A stretch of 64,000 nucleotides of DNA, taken from positions 257,923 to 321,922 of the forward strand of contig JAJDAN010000021.1 in NCBI GenBank assembly GCA_029261855.1, in the 5' to 3' direction. Each line of letters starts with the position of its first letter. The first letter of the stretch is position 1. The translations under genes and the position numbers were made by a program. This document shows positions 36,501-44,960 of this stretch, in pieces. The DNA comes from Deltaproteobacteria bacterium. GTDB taxonomy: Bacteria > Myxococcota_A > UBA9160 > UBA4427. Below the pieces are notes generated by a model. It was not told the origin of the DNA, searched no databases, and was given only the letters and a program-made list of their open reading frames with translations.

Positions 36501-36711
36501 GGGTGATGACGCTCCCCCCTCCACTGCTCTCCACGCGGACGTCGGTCAGACGTTCCGCCGACTCGGCAGAACCTCCAGACCCCGCCGCGCGCGAGGTCGT
36601 GGGTGTCGGCGACGAGGAGCATGCGATCACCCCCACCGTTGCCAACGCCACGACACAGAGCGCCGTGCGTGCAATCCAGCTTTCGCTTCTCGGAGCGACC
36701 ATCGAGCTCAC
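33514..36711 (-). CDS. pilQ: Type IV pilus secretin PilQ
   Basis: 1065 aa; AMIN-like N-terminal repeats, 'ISLDFKDVPVADVLRLIAEVSDLNLIAGDEVDGNVTIRLVDVPWDQALDVIL', secretin C-terminal domain 'VLIEAKIVEAALDFSRELGSVW'. Confidence 0.97.
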   Translation of the reverse strand: MSSMVAPRSESWIARTALCVVALATVGVIACSSSPTPTTSRAAGSGGSAESAERLTDVRVESSGGGSVITLQGLGDPVYTAFLHAEPRALVLDIASVEIATPNDLVMVYDGLVENVTVSTYGGSGGESLTRVEIALSQDASYEISSGPDGLQATLSPADGMAAAKTADDHAVADETAWATELGTSEATPDDSFGDESFGDDPFADEPMADETAMEASDAEGDVDPWSDPSADIIAEESMDSDPSAMEPFDMEPAFEAPPATPATTLTGVSHEATGNGVLVHLEADGTIGAMETFTLEDPSRLVIDMPGLGSKAPAKTAIGTDQVSQVRVGAHPDKVRVVIDGGTAAGAFAERRISPASSGLYLAIGSGEDLEMALEDALGASTAVAVAQVETEETAALDMGWEDEATPVEEAAIAVAVADSESAPVVASAQVYGIHYDSKKEYERVVILSDTLVDYDLLEPDAETVVISIRDARVAPEATGRVTAHPRKPISLISTFQQPDVATPEVRVVVKRASGLAPKVIRRGSMIFVDFPNTGLVAAAPPAFRTEQEWIDAGLAGTTPAAPVSNTVVKADDGSVLEISQTSPAVTDDGTMVEEPGMEFSDSASPNFDSGDMGMDDLSAGAVPVASPGALEPPAAADILEEGGLIDGKEYEGRRISLDFKDVPVADVLRLIAEVSDLNLIAGDEVDGNVTIRLVDVPWDQALDVILLTKGLGFVRVGNVLRIAPADIIKAEEELRLQERRNKETLEDLVVKLQPVNYASVADMAQLVKRLLTPRGTVNTDVRTNTLIIKDIPSVIDEATALIKAIDTETPQVLIEAKIVEAALDFSRELGSVWSLGTNQLEDGFSGNAPNRDLGGPDFRFHDANNVIFGNPITSLPTGLLNMNAFVLNEDFNVNVQIQAAESTGDGKVISSPRVLTLDNREAEIQQGVSIPFQTFENGDAKLEFIDAVLSLLVTPHVTSDKTIIMQVEVTRNAPDDSVPTPTGSPAIARAEARTETLVKDGQTLVIGGIYTVNESERESRVPYLHRIPVIGSAFKSREVTDQRKELLIFVTPRIVLASELAGN

Positions 36712-37280
36712 CCTCCCTGATTCCTGCGAATCCGCAACTCGACGTCGTTGGTCGTCATTTCGCCCGCGAAGTCGATGTACGTTTCCTTGACGAGGACCAT
36801 GTTGTCCCCGATGTGGATCACGAGGCCGTCGTTCTTACCGATCGGCGTCCCCTCTCTCACCACGTGCATGTCGCCACGAGGATCCGAGATCAGCGCCCTC
36901 GGATTTCCCGTGTCCCACACCACTGCAACCACCTGCAACTGCTCGAGCTCGTATGCCATGAGAGGGCCGCTGGCGTCTGCCTGCATGCCCTTGTTGTGGC
37001 GGTACGGCTTGAAGGGATCGCGCTTCCCCTTCTTGTCGTAGCTGTAGGTCGCTGCGACGGCTCCGAAGCCGCCCAGTGCAGAATCGGCGGGCCCTGCCTG
37101 TGCAGGCGCCTTCGCGACTCCGGACGGCGGCGTGGGCTTGTTCTTCTTCATCTTGGCCAGCAGGCGTTCCCGCTCGGCCTTGTAGTCCGCAGCCGAGGGC
37201 CCCGAGACGGTGTCGTCACCGCACGCCGTAGCGAAGATCGCCACGCAGGCCAGTACCGCGATTGCAGCAAGTCGTCTCAC
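36708..37280 (-). CDS. pilP: Type IV pilus lipoprotein PilP
   Basis: Lipobox 'FATACGDD', 'KGKRDPFKPY', position between pilO and pilQ. Confidence 0.92.
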   Translation of the reverse strand: MRRLAAIAVLACVAIFATACGDDTVSGPSAADYKAERERLLAKMKKNKPTPPSGVAKAPAQAGPADSALGGFGAVAATYSYDKKGKRDPFKPYRHNKGMQADASGPLMAYELEQLQVVAVVWDTGNPRALISDPRGDMHVVREGTPIGKNDGLVIHIGDNMVLVKETYIDFAGEMTTNDVELRIRRNQGG

Positions 37281-37289
37281 GATCGCCTC

Positions 37290-37898
37290 CTACGCCTGGT
37301 CCGCGTCTTCACTGAGGAAGCGGAAAGTCGTCGCCATACCCTCGACCCGAAGCTCGGTGCCCGACGCATTGTTGCGGTCGGCGGTGGACACCTTCATCGA
37401 TCCGATGTTCACGATCCGGGGCAACTTCGCGACGCGTTCGAAGAACATCGCGATGTTGTGGTAGTTGCCCTCCAGCTCGAGGGTGAACGGGACTTCCGCA
37501 TAGAAGTCGTGCTCGACTTCGCGCGTCCTCTCGATCGACTTGATCGACACCCCGACCTTCTTGCCGGCCGTGGTGATGTCCTGGAGCAGGTCCTCGAACT
37601 GCTTGCGGTTCGGCAGCTGCTTGAGGGCGATCTCGAGCTCACGCTCGAGAGTCGCCACTTCCTGCTCGAACTCACCCACGTTGTTCGCGACGGCGCGGAC
37701 GTTGGTGAGCTTGCGCTGCAGCTCCTGAGACCGGCCGCGCATGGCGTTCAAGCTCGCGCTCGCGTCCTGGTAGGCCAGGAAGTAGTAGCCGGCGGCGACG
37801 AGGACGAGAACTGCCCCGACCGCGCCGTAGCGAGCCGCCTTCGGGACCTTCCCGAGCTTCTCGAGCTGTTCCTCGAAATCGATGCTCTTCATGTCCAT
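37290..37898 (-). CDS. pilO: Type IV pilus protein PilO
   Basis: TM N-term, coiled coil, 'DLLQDITTAGKKVGVSIKSIE', synteny. Confidence 0.93.
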   Translation of the reverse strand: MDMKSIDFEEQLEKLGKVPKAARYGAVGAVLVLVAAGYYFLAYQDASASLNAMRGRSQELQRKLTNVRAVANNVGEFEQEVATLERELEIALKQLPNRKQFEDLLQDITTAGKKVGVSIKSIERTREVEHDFYAEVPFTLELEGNYHNIAMFFERVAKLPRIVNIGSMKVSTADRNNASGTELRVEGMATTFRFLSEDADQA

Positions 37899-37910
37899 GA
37901 TGGGGATCCT

Positions 37911-38495
37911 TTAGGCCTCTTCGGGAGAGGACTTGGCGTCCTCTTCCACATCCGGATCCGCCAGGGCGGCCGTGATGATGAAGTGCACGAGCTTCACGCC
38001 TTCGACCTGAGACCCGGACGAAGTCCGCTCCAGGTCCACCTCGGTGAAGTAGGGCGATGCGTTGAGGCTTCGCAGGAAGTCCGCGACCACGCCCGTGTCG
38101 AGGCTGTCGCCCTCCACGGTGATCTGGACTCCCTCGGTCGACAGCGAAGTCAGCCACAGACGATCCGGCGTGTTCTTGGACAACTCGTCCATGATCCGGA
38201 CCGGCCCGCTGCGTGCGCGGTCGAGCCCCTTGATCACGTCGAGCTTGTCCTCGAGCTCGCTGCGCTTGGCCTTGAACTTCTCGACCTGCTCCTGCTCGGG
38301 CTTGTATCGGGCGATGTCCGCCTCGAGTTGGCGAACGGTCGCTTCCGAAGACGCGATGTCGCCCTCGATCCCGCGATCGACCATCGCGATCCCGGCGCAA
38401 ACCACGACCAGGCCCAAGACGAGGATTCCCACCGTCTGCCGCAGGTCCGCCGCGCGTCTCGCTTCGCGGTGGGGAAGTAGATTGATCTCGATCAT
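37911..38495 (-). CDS. pilN: Type IV pilus protein PilN
   Basis: 'MIEINLLPHREARRA' start typical of PilN; synteny. Confidence 0.95.
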   Translation of the reverse strand: MIEINLLPHREARRAADLRQTVGILVLGLVVVCAGIAMVDRGIEGDIASSEATVRQLEADIARYKPEQEQVEKFKAKRSELEDKLDVIKGLDRARSGPVRIMDELSKNTPDRLWLTSLSTEGVQITVEGDSLDTGVVADFLRSLNASPYFTEVDLERTSSGSQVEGVKLVHFIITAALADPDVEEDAKSSPEEA

Positions 38496-39574
38496 TGGAC
38501 CTCCACCTTCCGACTCGCGAGCCCGATGCAGACGCCCAGCGACGAGCCCACGCTCGTCAGGTAGTCCGGATCGAAGCCCTTGCTCGGCAACATGCGCGCC
38601 AGCGGGTTCATCACTTCGACTTCGAGGCCACTCCGTTCCGCGAAGGAAGCGTCGAGGCCCGAGACACCGGCACCACCGCCCGAGAGCAGCACCCGGTTGA
38701 TTCGGCTCTCGGCCGCAGTGGCCGTGAAGAAGTCGAGAGAGCGTGCGATCTCACCGATCACGGTGTCCGTCACGGAGCGGATCGCGTGCTCCACCTCCTG
38801 CGGCACCACTTCCTGATTCTGGTCCGTGGAGTTGCCACCGAGCTTGATGCGCTCGGCTTCCTCGAACGAGATCGAGAGAGACTTCTGGATCTCCTCGGTG
38901 TATTGGTTGCCGCCAGTCGTGATGTCACGGGTAAAGGCCGGGATCCCGTTCTGGATCACGTTGATGTTGACCACCTGCGCCCCGATGTTGACCAGCGCCA
39001 CGACCTCGTCGGGCGGGGCCGTGTAGTTGATCTCGTAGGCGTTCTCGACGGCGAAGGCGGCGATGTCCACGCAGGCCGGCACCAGGCCGGCTTCCTGGAT
39101 CACCTGGACGTAGTCGTCTACCAGGTCGCGCTTGGCGGCGACCAGCAGTACGTCCATCTGTCCCTCGCCCTCGCTGGTGTCGAGGATCTGGAAGTCGAGG
39201 TGCACCTCATTGACGTCGAAGGGGATGTACTGCTCCGCCTCCCACTGGATCTGGTCCTCGAGCTCTTCCCGGGTCATGGCCGGCAGGCTGACCTTCTTCA
39301 CGATCACCGAGTGACCGGACACAGCGACGGCGACCTCTTTCGTCTTGATGCGGCCGACGTCGATCGCCTCGCCGATGGCATCGACGATGGCGCTCGAGTT
39401 GAGGAAGGCGCCCTGCACGATCGCCTCGTTCGGGAGCGATGCAATCCCGAGGCTGCGCAGCTCGAATCCCTTGTCTCGGCCCTTGATGTTGACCTCCACG
39501 GCCTTGACCGTGGAAGAGCCGATGTCGAGGCCCACCACACTGGCCTTTCCGAATCGCGGCATTGCAAGCTTCAT
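38492..39574 (-). CDS. pilM: Type IV pilus assembly protein PilM
   Basis: 'VVGLDIGSSTVKAVEVN', 'ALVNIGAQVVNINVIQNGIPAFTRDITTGGNQYTEEIQ', 'VLLSGGGAGVSGLD'. Confidence 0.97.
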   Translation of the reverse strand: MKLAMPRFGKASVVGLDIGSSTVKAVEVNIKGRDKGFELRSLGIASLPNEAIVQGAFLNSSAIVDAIGEAIDVGRIKTKEVAVAVSGHSVIVKKVSLPAMTREELEDQIQWEAEQYIPFDVNEVHLDFQILDTSEGEGQMDVLLVAAKRDLVDDYVQVIQEAGLVPACVDIAAFAVENAYEINYTAPPDEVVALVNIGAQVVNINVIQNGIPAFTRDITTGGNQYTEEIQKSLSISFEEAERIKLGGNSTDQNQEVVPQEVEHAIRSVTDTVIGEIARSLDFFTATAAESRINRVLLSGGGAGVSGLDASFAERSGLEVEVMNPLARMLPSKGFDPDYLTSVGSSLGVCIGLASRKVEVQ

Positions 39575-40011
39575 CGGGTGCTTTCTCCGTTTCCGGTGTT
39601 CGGTCCGATCCAGGCCGGCGACGACGCGGCGACGGGATCGGCACTGTGACTCGAGGGCGCGGGGTCAGGCGCGCGCATGGCGTCGGACGCGGCGAGGAGA
39701 TCGGCGTCGGAGTTGGGGCCGAAGAGCCGGTCCTTGTCCGATACCTTGAGACCGAGCGCGAGCAGGATCTTGCGCTTGGTATCGAGGCGGCACGGCCGAC
39801 CGGCTTCGACGCGGTCGATCGTGAGAGTGGAGAGCCCGGCCTTCCTGGCCAGCTCCGCCTTGCTCATCATGAGACCTTCTCTGAAGGTCTGAACGTTGTT
39901 GCTCGGCAACGGCAATTCCCTTCCGGCGACCCGCAGCGACGTCGCTGGCCACGGTGAGAGTCCTCGGGAGGTATCGGCCCCGTGTTTCAGGGACTTGAGT
40001 GCCCTGGCCAC
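39571..40011 (-). CDS. XRE-family HTH regulator, first gene of the pilMNOPQ operon
   Basis: 'NNVQTFREGLMMSKAELARKAGLSTLTIDRVEAGRPCRLDTKRKILLALGLK'; 4-bp overlap with pilM; start uncertain. Confidence 0.8.
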   Translation of the reverse strand: MARALKSLKHGADTSRGLSPWPATSLRVAGRELPLPSNNVQTFREGLMMSKAELARKAGLSTLTIDRVEAGRPCRLDTKRKILLALGLKVSDKDRLFGPNSDADLLAASDAMRAPDPAPSSHSADPVAASSPAWIGPNTGNGESTR

Positions 40012-40030
40012 CGCTTCCTTGAGTTGAATC

Positions 40031-40046
40031 TGTGCGGTGAATCACA
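40031..40046 (-). promoter_or_regulatory. CRP/FNR-like imperfect palindrome (minus strand TGTGATTCACCGCACA)
   Basis: TGTGA-N6-GCACA, one mismatch from TGTGA-N6-TCACA, upstream of XRE-pilM. Confidence 0.3.
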
Positions 40047-40258
40047 CATCCCCCGCCGGCAAGTAATGTGACGGGAATTCGCCCCGCATCAGGGGCGGCC
40101 ATCGGCCCGAAGTCCCCGCGGGTCGACCTCGTTCTCTATCTCTCCCGGCCTGGCTCAATTGCCCGGGCTGCGTCCGGGCTGCCGGCGCGCTCCCGGATTG
40201 GCCTCAGGTGAACGCGGCTATCCGGCCGATGAAGAACAGGAGGGAGAGGCACGCCCCG

Positions 40259-41617
40259 ATGGCACAACGCATCCTGATCGTCGACGACGACGAGGCCCTT
40301 CGAGAGAGCCTCGAGCTCGTGCTCGCGTCCGAGGGCTACGACGTGTCGGCGGCGGATTGCGGGGAAGCCGCCCTCGCCCGCATCGAAGAGCATCCCGTCG
40401 ACGTCGTGCTGTGTGACCTGCGCATGCCCGGCATCGACGGCTTCGAGCTGATGCCGCAGATCGGACGACAGCTTCCCGGCGTTCCCATCGTGCTGATGTC
40501 CGCCTACGGGACCGAAGATCTCGCCGTCGAAGCCATGCGCCGCGGTGCGTACGACTATCTCGCCAAGCCCTTCCAGCCCACAGAGGTCGTGCTGACGCTT
40601 CGCAAGGCCTACGAGCGCGAGAAGCTCCGCAAGGCCAACGAGCTGCTGCAACGAGACGTCCAACGCGCCGTCGGCGACCGCCCCATCGTCGCAGCGTCCA
40701 AGCCCATGATCGAGCTGCTCGAGCTGCTCGAACGAACCGCCGCCTACAAGACCACCGCGTTGCTGACGGGCGAAAGCGGTACGGGCAAGGAAGTGCTCGC
40801 CCGAGCGATCCACGCGCAGTCACCGCGCAGAGAAGAATCCTTCGTCGCGGTCAATTGCGGTGCGATCCCGGAGAACCTGCTCGAGAGCGAGCTGTTCGGG
40901 CACGCGAAGGGGGCGTTCACCGGCGCCGCACGCGCACGCCGTGGACTCTTCGTCGAGGCGAGCGGCGGCTCGATCTTCCTGGACGAGATCGGAGAGCTTC
41001 CCCAGGCGCTCCAGGTCAAGTTGCTGCGCGTCCTCCAGGAAGAAGAAGTCCGTCCGGTGGGCGAGAGCAAGGCCCAGCAGGTGGACGTCCGGGTCATCGC
41101 GGCCACCTCGCGGGACCTCGAGAGCGAGATCGCAGGCGGTCGTTTCCGAGAGGACCTCTACTACCGGCTCAACGTGATGCACCTGCAGGTCCCGCCCCTG
41201 CGCGAGCGCCGCGAGGACATCCCCCTCCTGACGGACCACTTCCTCGATCACTTCCGCACCCTTCTCGCCAAGCCGGTGCGGACGCTCACCGACGATGCCC
41301 TGGAACGCCTGTCCAGCTACGCCTGGCCGGGGAACGTGCGCGAACTCGAGAACGTCATCGAGCGCGCAGTGATCCTTGCGGATACGGACCGCATCACGCT
41401 CCAGAATCTCCCCGAGACCATCGTCTCCGCGATCGGCGAGCACGGCGGAGACCCGGCCTCCTTCTCCTTGAAGCGCGCGAAGCGCGCCGTGGAAGCCGAC
41501 ACCATCCGCCGCGCCCTGACCGCGACCGACGGAAACCGTACGCACGCAGCGAAGCTGCTCGAAATCAGTCACCGAGCTCTGCTCTACAAGATCAAGGAGT
41601 TCGGACTACGCGACTGA
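40259..41617 (+). CDS. Sigma-54-dependent response regulator (NtrC family)
   Basis: 'RILIVDDDEALRESLELVL', 'GESGTGKEVLARAIHAQS', 'ELFGHAKGAFTGA', C-terminal Fis HTH. Confidence 0.97.
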   Translation: MAQRILIVDDDEALRESLELVLASEGYDVSAADCGEAALARIEEHPVDVVLCDLRMPGIDGFELMPQIGRQLPGVPIVLMSAYGTEDLAVEAMRRGAYDYLAKPFQPTEVVLTLRKAYEREKLRKANELLQRDVQRAVGDRPIVAASKPMIELLELLERTAAYKTTALLTGESGTGKEVLARAIHAQSPRREESFVAVNCGAIPENLLESELFGHAKGAFTGAARARRGLFVEASGGSIFLDEIGELPQALQVKLLRVLQEEEVRPVGESKAQQVDVRVIAATSRDLESEIAGGRFREDLYYRLNVMHLQVPPLRERREDIPLLTDHFLDHFRTLLAKPVRTLTDDALERLSSYAWPGNVRELENVIERAVILADTDRITLQNLPETIVSAIGEHGGDPASFSLKRAKRAVEADTIRRALTATDGNRTHAAKLLEISHRALLYKIKEFGLRD

Positions 41618-41642
41618 TTCCGGGCCGCCCAGAGGCGCACGG

Positions 41643-42500
41643 ATGAACGCAAGAGCACGGCAATGGGAATGGGGCGATAGCTTGCTCTCCGGTCGCACCT
41701 GGACCGGGGTGATCGCCCTCCTCAGCGTCCTGGGCTTCGGAACCGCCGCTATCCCCGCCCTGCTCTCGCACCCGCTCCCGAGGCTCCCGGACCGCCCGGC
41801 AACCCCACCGGTCTCGTCGGCCGCTGCGGAGACGACTTCGACGCCAACGACGCGCAGCCCCGGTCCCGCGCCGAAACCACTCGCCGCACCTCCCCACGCC
41901 GAGCGACGTGCGCGACCCGGCAACCAGGCCCCCGTCGTGCGCCGCGCCGATTTCGCGACCCGCAGCATCACCACACAGGGCGACCTGCGGCTCCAGATCG
42001 AGGCCTGGGACCCGGACGGCGACCCCCTCACGATCCGTACGATCTGGCACCTGGGAAGCCGCGAGATCGAAACAGCCGCTCCCGTCCTGCCGCGCAGCGC
42101 GTTCGCGCGAGGCGACAGCTTGCGCGCCACCGTCGTGGTCCGCGACGGCACGGACGAGAGCCCCGCGTTCGAGACCGAGGCCGTCGTCGTCACGAACGCC
42201 CCGCCCACGATCACCACCTTCCCGAAGGGCTTCGATGCCACGGGCACCTTCGTGTACGCGCTGGGCGCGGTCGACCCCGATGGAGATCGCAACCTCGCCT
42301 TCCGGCTGCGCGAAGCCCCGGAAGGCATGCGCATCGAGGCCCACGAGGGAACGCTCACCTGGCGTCCGAGTGCGGGACAGGCAGGACGCCACCGCGTCGT
42401 CGTCGAGGTGGACGATGGCCTCGGCGGCCTCGAGTCCCAGGCGTTCGTGTTGCAGGTCCGACAACCGCGCGCCGCCCGTTCGGAACTGGCCGAGCGCTGA
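41643..42500 (+). CDS. Membrane-anchored Ig-like (putative-Ig/cadherin-like) protein
   Basis: N-terminal TM then 'DPDGDPLTIRTIWHLGSREIET...DPDGDRNLAFRLREAPEGMRIEAHEGTLTWRPSAGQAGRHRVVVEVDDGLGG'. Confidence 0.8.
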   Translation: MNARARQWEWGDSLLSGRTWTGVIALLSVLGFGTAAIPALLSHPLPRLPDRPATPPVSSAAAETTSTPTTRSPGPAPKPLAAPPHAERRARPGNQAPVVRRADFATRSITTQGDLRLQIEAWDPDGDPLTIRTIWHLGSREIETAAPVLPRSAFARGDSLRATVVVRDGTDESPAFETEAVVVTNAPPTITTFPKGFDATGTFVYALGAVDPDGDRNLAFRLREAPEGMRIEAHEGTLTWRPSAGQAGRHRVVVEVDDGLGGLESQAFVLQVRQPRAARSELAER

Positions 42501-42619
42501 TCCCGGCTGCGCACGCGCTTGCGGGGCTGCGCAAGGATCTGCGTAGCAAGCGGCGCACGCCGCCCGGCGGCCCGGCCCGAAAACTCAAGAAAGCCGAGGA
42601 GCTAGCCGATTCGCTGACT

Positions 42620-42634
42620 TGGCACGAGCCTTGC
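42620..42634 (+). promoter_or_regulatory. Sigma-54 promoter TGGCACG-AGCC-TTGC
   Basis: Exact consensus TGGCACG-N4-TTGC with GG/GC 12 bp apart, 94 bp upstream of the first minor pilin start. Confidence 0.9.
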
Positions 42635-42727
42635 GATTCCGCCTCCTCGGCGTGTTTGTTCGAGAGGCGGGCCCGGGGCCCGCGGAAGTGCCTGTCGACC
42701 AGCGAACGCTCCAGGGAGTCAAAGATC

Positions 42728-43393
42728 GTGGACCAGCGCCGAACGAGAGGCTTCAGCCTCACCGAGATCATGGTCGTCGTTGCCATCATCGGCATCGCTG
42801 CTGCGCTGACCGTTCCCACCTGGAACCGCATGCAGACGAACAACCGCGCGAAGACGACCGCGCGCAAGATCTCGAACGCCTTCCAGCTCGCCCGCGCACA
42901 GGCGATCATGACCGAGCAACAGCACGTCGTGATGTGGACGGCGCCCGGGGCCGTCGATGCCTGCGGCACCGCCCTGCCGAGTCCGATCGTCGTGCTCGCC
43001 GACGCCGACGGCGACTGCTGCATCGATGCGGCCGAGACGGTGATGAACGTCTCCTCGGACCCGAACTCGGACTTCCGGGACCTCAACTGGGGCGTCACCT
43101 TCGCCGGACTCGCCGTGCCCGAAGACGGCGGCGGCGGCGTATTCGGAACGGGCTCCTCGTTCAGCGACCAGTTCGGCGTACAGACGAATCGGGTGCTGTT
43201 CCGCAACGACGGTGTGCCCGTCGGCTTCACCAACGCATGCGTGACCGGGACCGTGGGCTCGGGGGCCGGCGGCGTGTACCTGACCAACGGCGGAGCCGCG
43301 GCAGGCGAGCGGGACTACGCGGTCGTGCTGTCCGCCCTGGGCGTCCCGAAGGTCTACGCGTGGGACGCGGCTTCCAATGCCTGGACGAACTGA
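42728..43393 (+). CDS. Minor prepilin, FimT/GspH family
   Basis: 'RGFSLTEIMVVVAIIGIAAALTVPTW' class III prepilin signal; GTG start. Confidence 0.93.
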   Translation: MDQRRTRGFSLTEIMVVVAIIGIAAALTVPTWNRMQTNNRAKTTARKISNAFQLARAQAIMTEQQHVVMWTAPGAVDACGTALPSPIVVLADADGDCCIDAAETVMNVSSDPNSDFRDLNWGVTFAGLAVPEDGGGGVFGTGSSFSDQFGVQTNRVLFRNDGVPVGFTNACVTGTVGSGAGGVYLTNGGAAAGERDYAVVLSALGVPKVYAWDAASNAWTN

Positions 43394-43409
43394 GGTGCGT
43401 GTGAAGCGA

Positions 43410-43841
43410 GCGATGAAGCGATGCGAACGACGGCGCGACGGCTTGACGCTGCTCGAGCTGCTCGTCGCCATGACGATCCTCGCCATCGGGTTGATCGGCC
43501 TGCTGGCCATGCAGACCCAGGCGCTACAAGGCTCTCGCCACGGCCGCCACGTGAGCGAAGCCGCGCGCGTCGCCGAGCAGCAGATGGAATTCGTGCAGCG
43601 TCAGCCCTGGGCGGCGATCCCGCCTTCGGCATGGAGCGCACCGCGCATCGTCAACGGCCCCACCAACGGCGCCGGTCCGAACGTGGCCCAGGCGTACTCG
43701 ATCATCTGGCGCATCCAGGCGGGCCCCGACCCGGCCTTGCGCCTCATCGACGTGCAGGTCAACTGGATCAGTCCTCAAGCTCCCGTCGGATCGCCTGGCA
43801 GTACGTACGCGATTTCCAGCGTCCGGCACAACGACCCGTGA
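43410..43841 (+). CDS. pilV: Type IV pilus minor pilin PilV
   Basis: 'RRDGLTLLELLVAMTILAIGLIGLLAMQTQALQGSRHGRHVSEAARVAEQQME'. Confidence 0.9.
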   Translation, partial: AMKRCERRRDGLTLLELLVAMTILAIGLIGLLAMQTQALQGSRHGRHVSEAARVAEQQMEFVQRQPWAAIPPSAWSAPRIVNGPTNGAGPNVAQAYSIIWRIQAGPDPALRLIDVQVNWISPQAPVGSPGSTYAISSVRHNDP

Positions 43842-44935
43842 GCCGTCTCATGAAACGTACGAGAGCATTCACGCTGGCCGAAGTCATGGTGTCCCTGGCC
43901 ATCCTGGGGATCGTGTCGGTCTTCCTGATGGACATGCTGGCCCGGCAAACGACGACCTATCAGGTCGTCGACCAGGTCTCGGAGGCGCAGACCAACCTCC
44001 GGGTGATCACGGATCTCGTCGAACGCGAGATGCGCGTCACTGGCTTCATGGTGCCCGAGGGCGGCGCCGTGTGCGCCGTGGACCAGATCAACGCACCGGA
44101 CATCCTCGTCGTCTCGGACGCGGCGGCCATCAACCCGACGAGCCAGGTGCTGAACGACCTCGCGGCGCAGATCACCGGCGGCTACGACGGTCTGAACCTC
44201 GACACCCTCGCACTCGCCGGGAACTCGACCGTCGATGGCAACCCGTTCTACGACAGCGATAGCAACGGCGTCCAGGACACGGACTTCGTCGATGTTCCGG
44301 CCCTCGGCCAGGTCGGCGGCGTGATCATCACGGACCGCAACAATCCCAGCCGCGGCAGCTCCTGCGGACAGATCCAGGCCGGCTCGCTCAACATCGGCGC
44401 GGCCGCTTCCCAGGTGCGCGTCGATTACGACTTCGGCGGCGCGGTCGGGAGCGTGCCGCTTCGCGCCCTGAACGCGGGCGACAACCCCGCCGACCTGGTG
44501 GCCATCCCCGCAACGGTCTACCGCGTGAACGCCGCCAATCAGCTCACCCGCAACGGCGTAGTCCTCTCGGAAGACGTCGAGGACATGCAGCTGGCGTTCT
44601 TCTTCGACCTCAACGACGACGGCGTGGTCGACGGGGATCCACAGCCTGCGCCGGCGCTTCCACCCTTCACGAGCAACGCCGAGTACCCGGGGTCGATCGC
44701 AGGCGGCACCCAATACACCAGCGGGGGCTGGGATCACAGCCTGCTGCGCGAGATCCGGTTGAGCGTGGTCATCCGAACCCGCGCCCAGGATGCAGCCGCC
44801 GCCGGCAACGCAAACCTCGCGAACAACACGTTCATCGCCATGGAAAACCGGGTCGCACCGGCACAGCCGCCGGACGGTTTCCGGCGCCGCGTCCTCACGA
44901 TGACCGTGAAGCCGCGGAACATCGGCCTGCGCTAG
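43838..44935 (+). CDS. pilW: Type IV pilus minor pilin PilW
   Basis: 'RAFTLAEVMVSLAILGIVSVFLMDMLARQTTTY'; alternative ATG at 43850. Confidence 0.9.
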   Translation: MSRLMKRTRAFTLAEVMVSLAILGIVSVFLMDMLARQTTTYQVVDQVSEAQTNLRVITDLVEREMRVTGFMVPEGGAVCAVDQINAPDILVVSDAAAINPTSQVLNDLAAQITGGYDGLNLDTLALAGNSTVDGNPFYDSDSNGVQDTDFVDVPALGQVGGVIITDRNNPSRGSSCGQIQAGSLNIGAAASQVRVDYDFGGAVGSVPLRALNAGDNPADLVAIPATVYRVNAANQLTRNGVVLSEDVEDMQLAFFFDLNDDGVVDGDPQPAPALPPFTSNAEYPGSIAGGTQYTSGGWDHSLLREIRLSVVIRTRAQDAAAAGNANLANNTFIAMENRVAPAQPPDGFRRRVLTMTVKPRNIGLR

Positions 44936-44960
44936 CGCCCGGACCGGCGGGAGGAAGACC

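Noticed and set aside
33409-36720. 1103-aa plus-strand ORF antisense to pilQ
   Set aside because: GC3-driven shadow of a clearly homologous pilQ frame; composition (R/H/G/D-rich) and lack of domains argue against coding.
40140-40170. Possible sigma-54 promoter (ggcctggctcaattgcccggg) upstream of the 40259 regulator
   Set aside because: Spacing between GG and GC is too short for a -24/-12 element.
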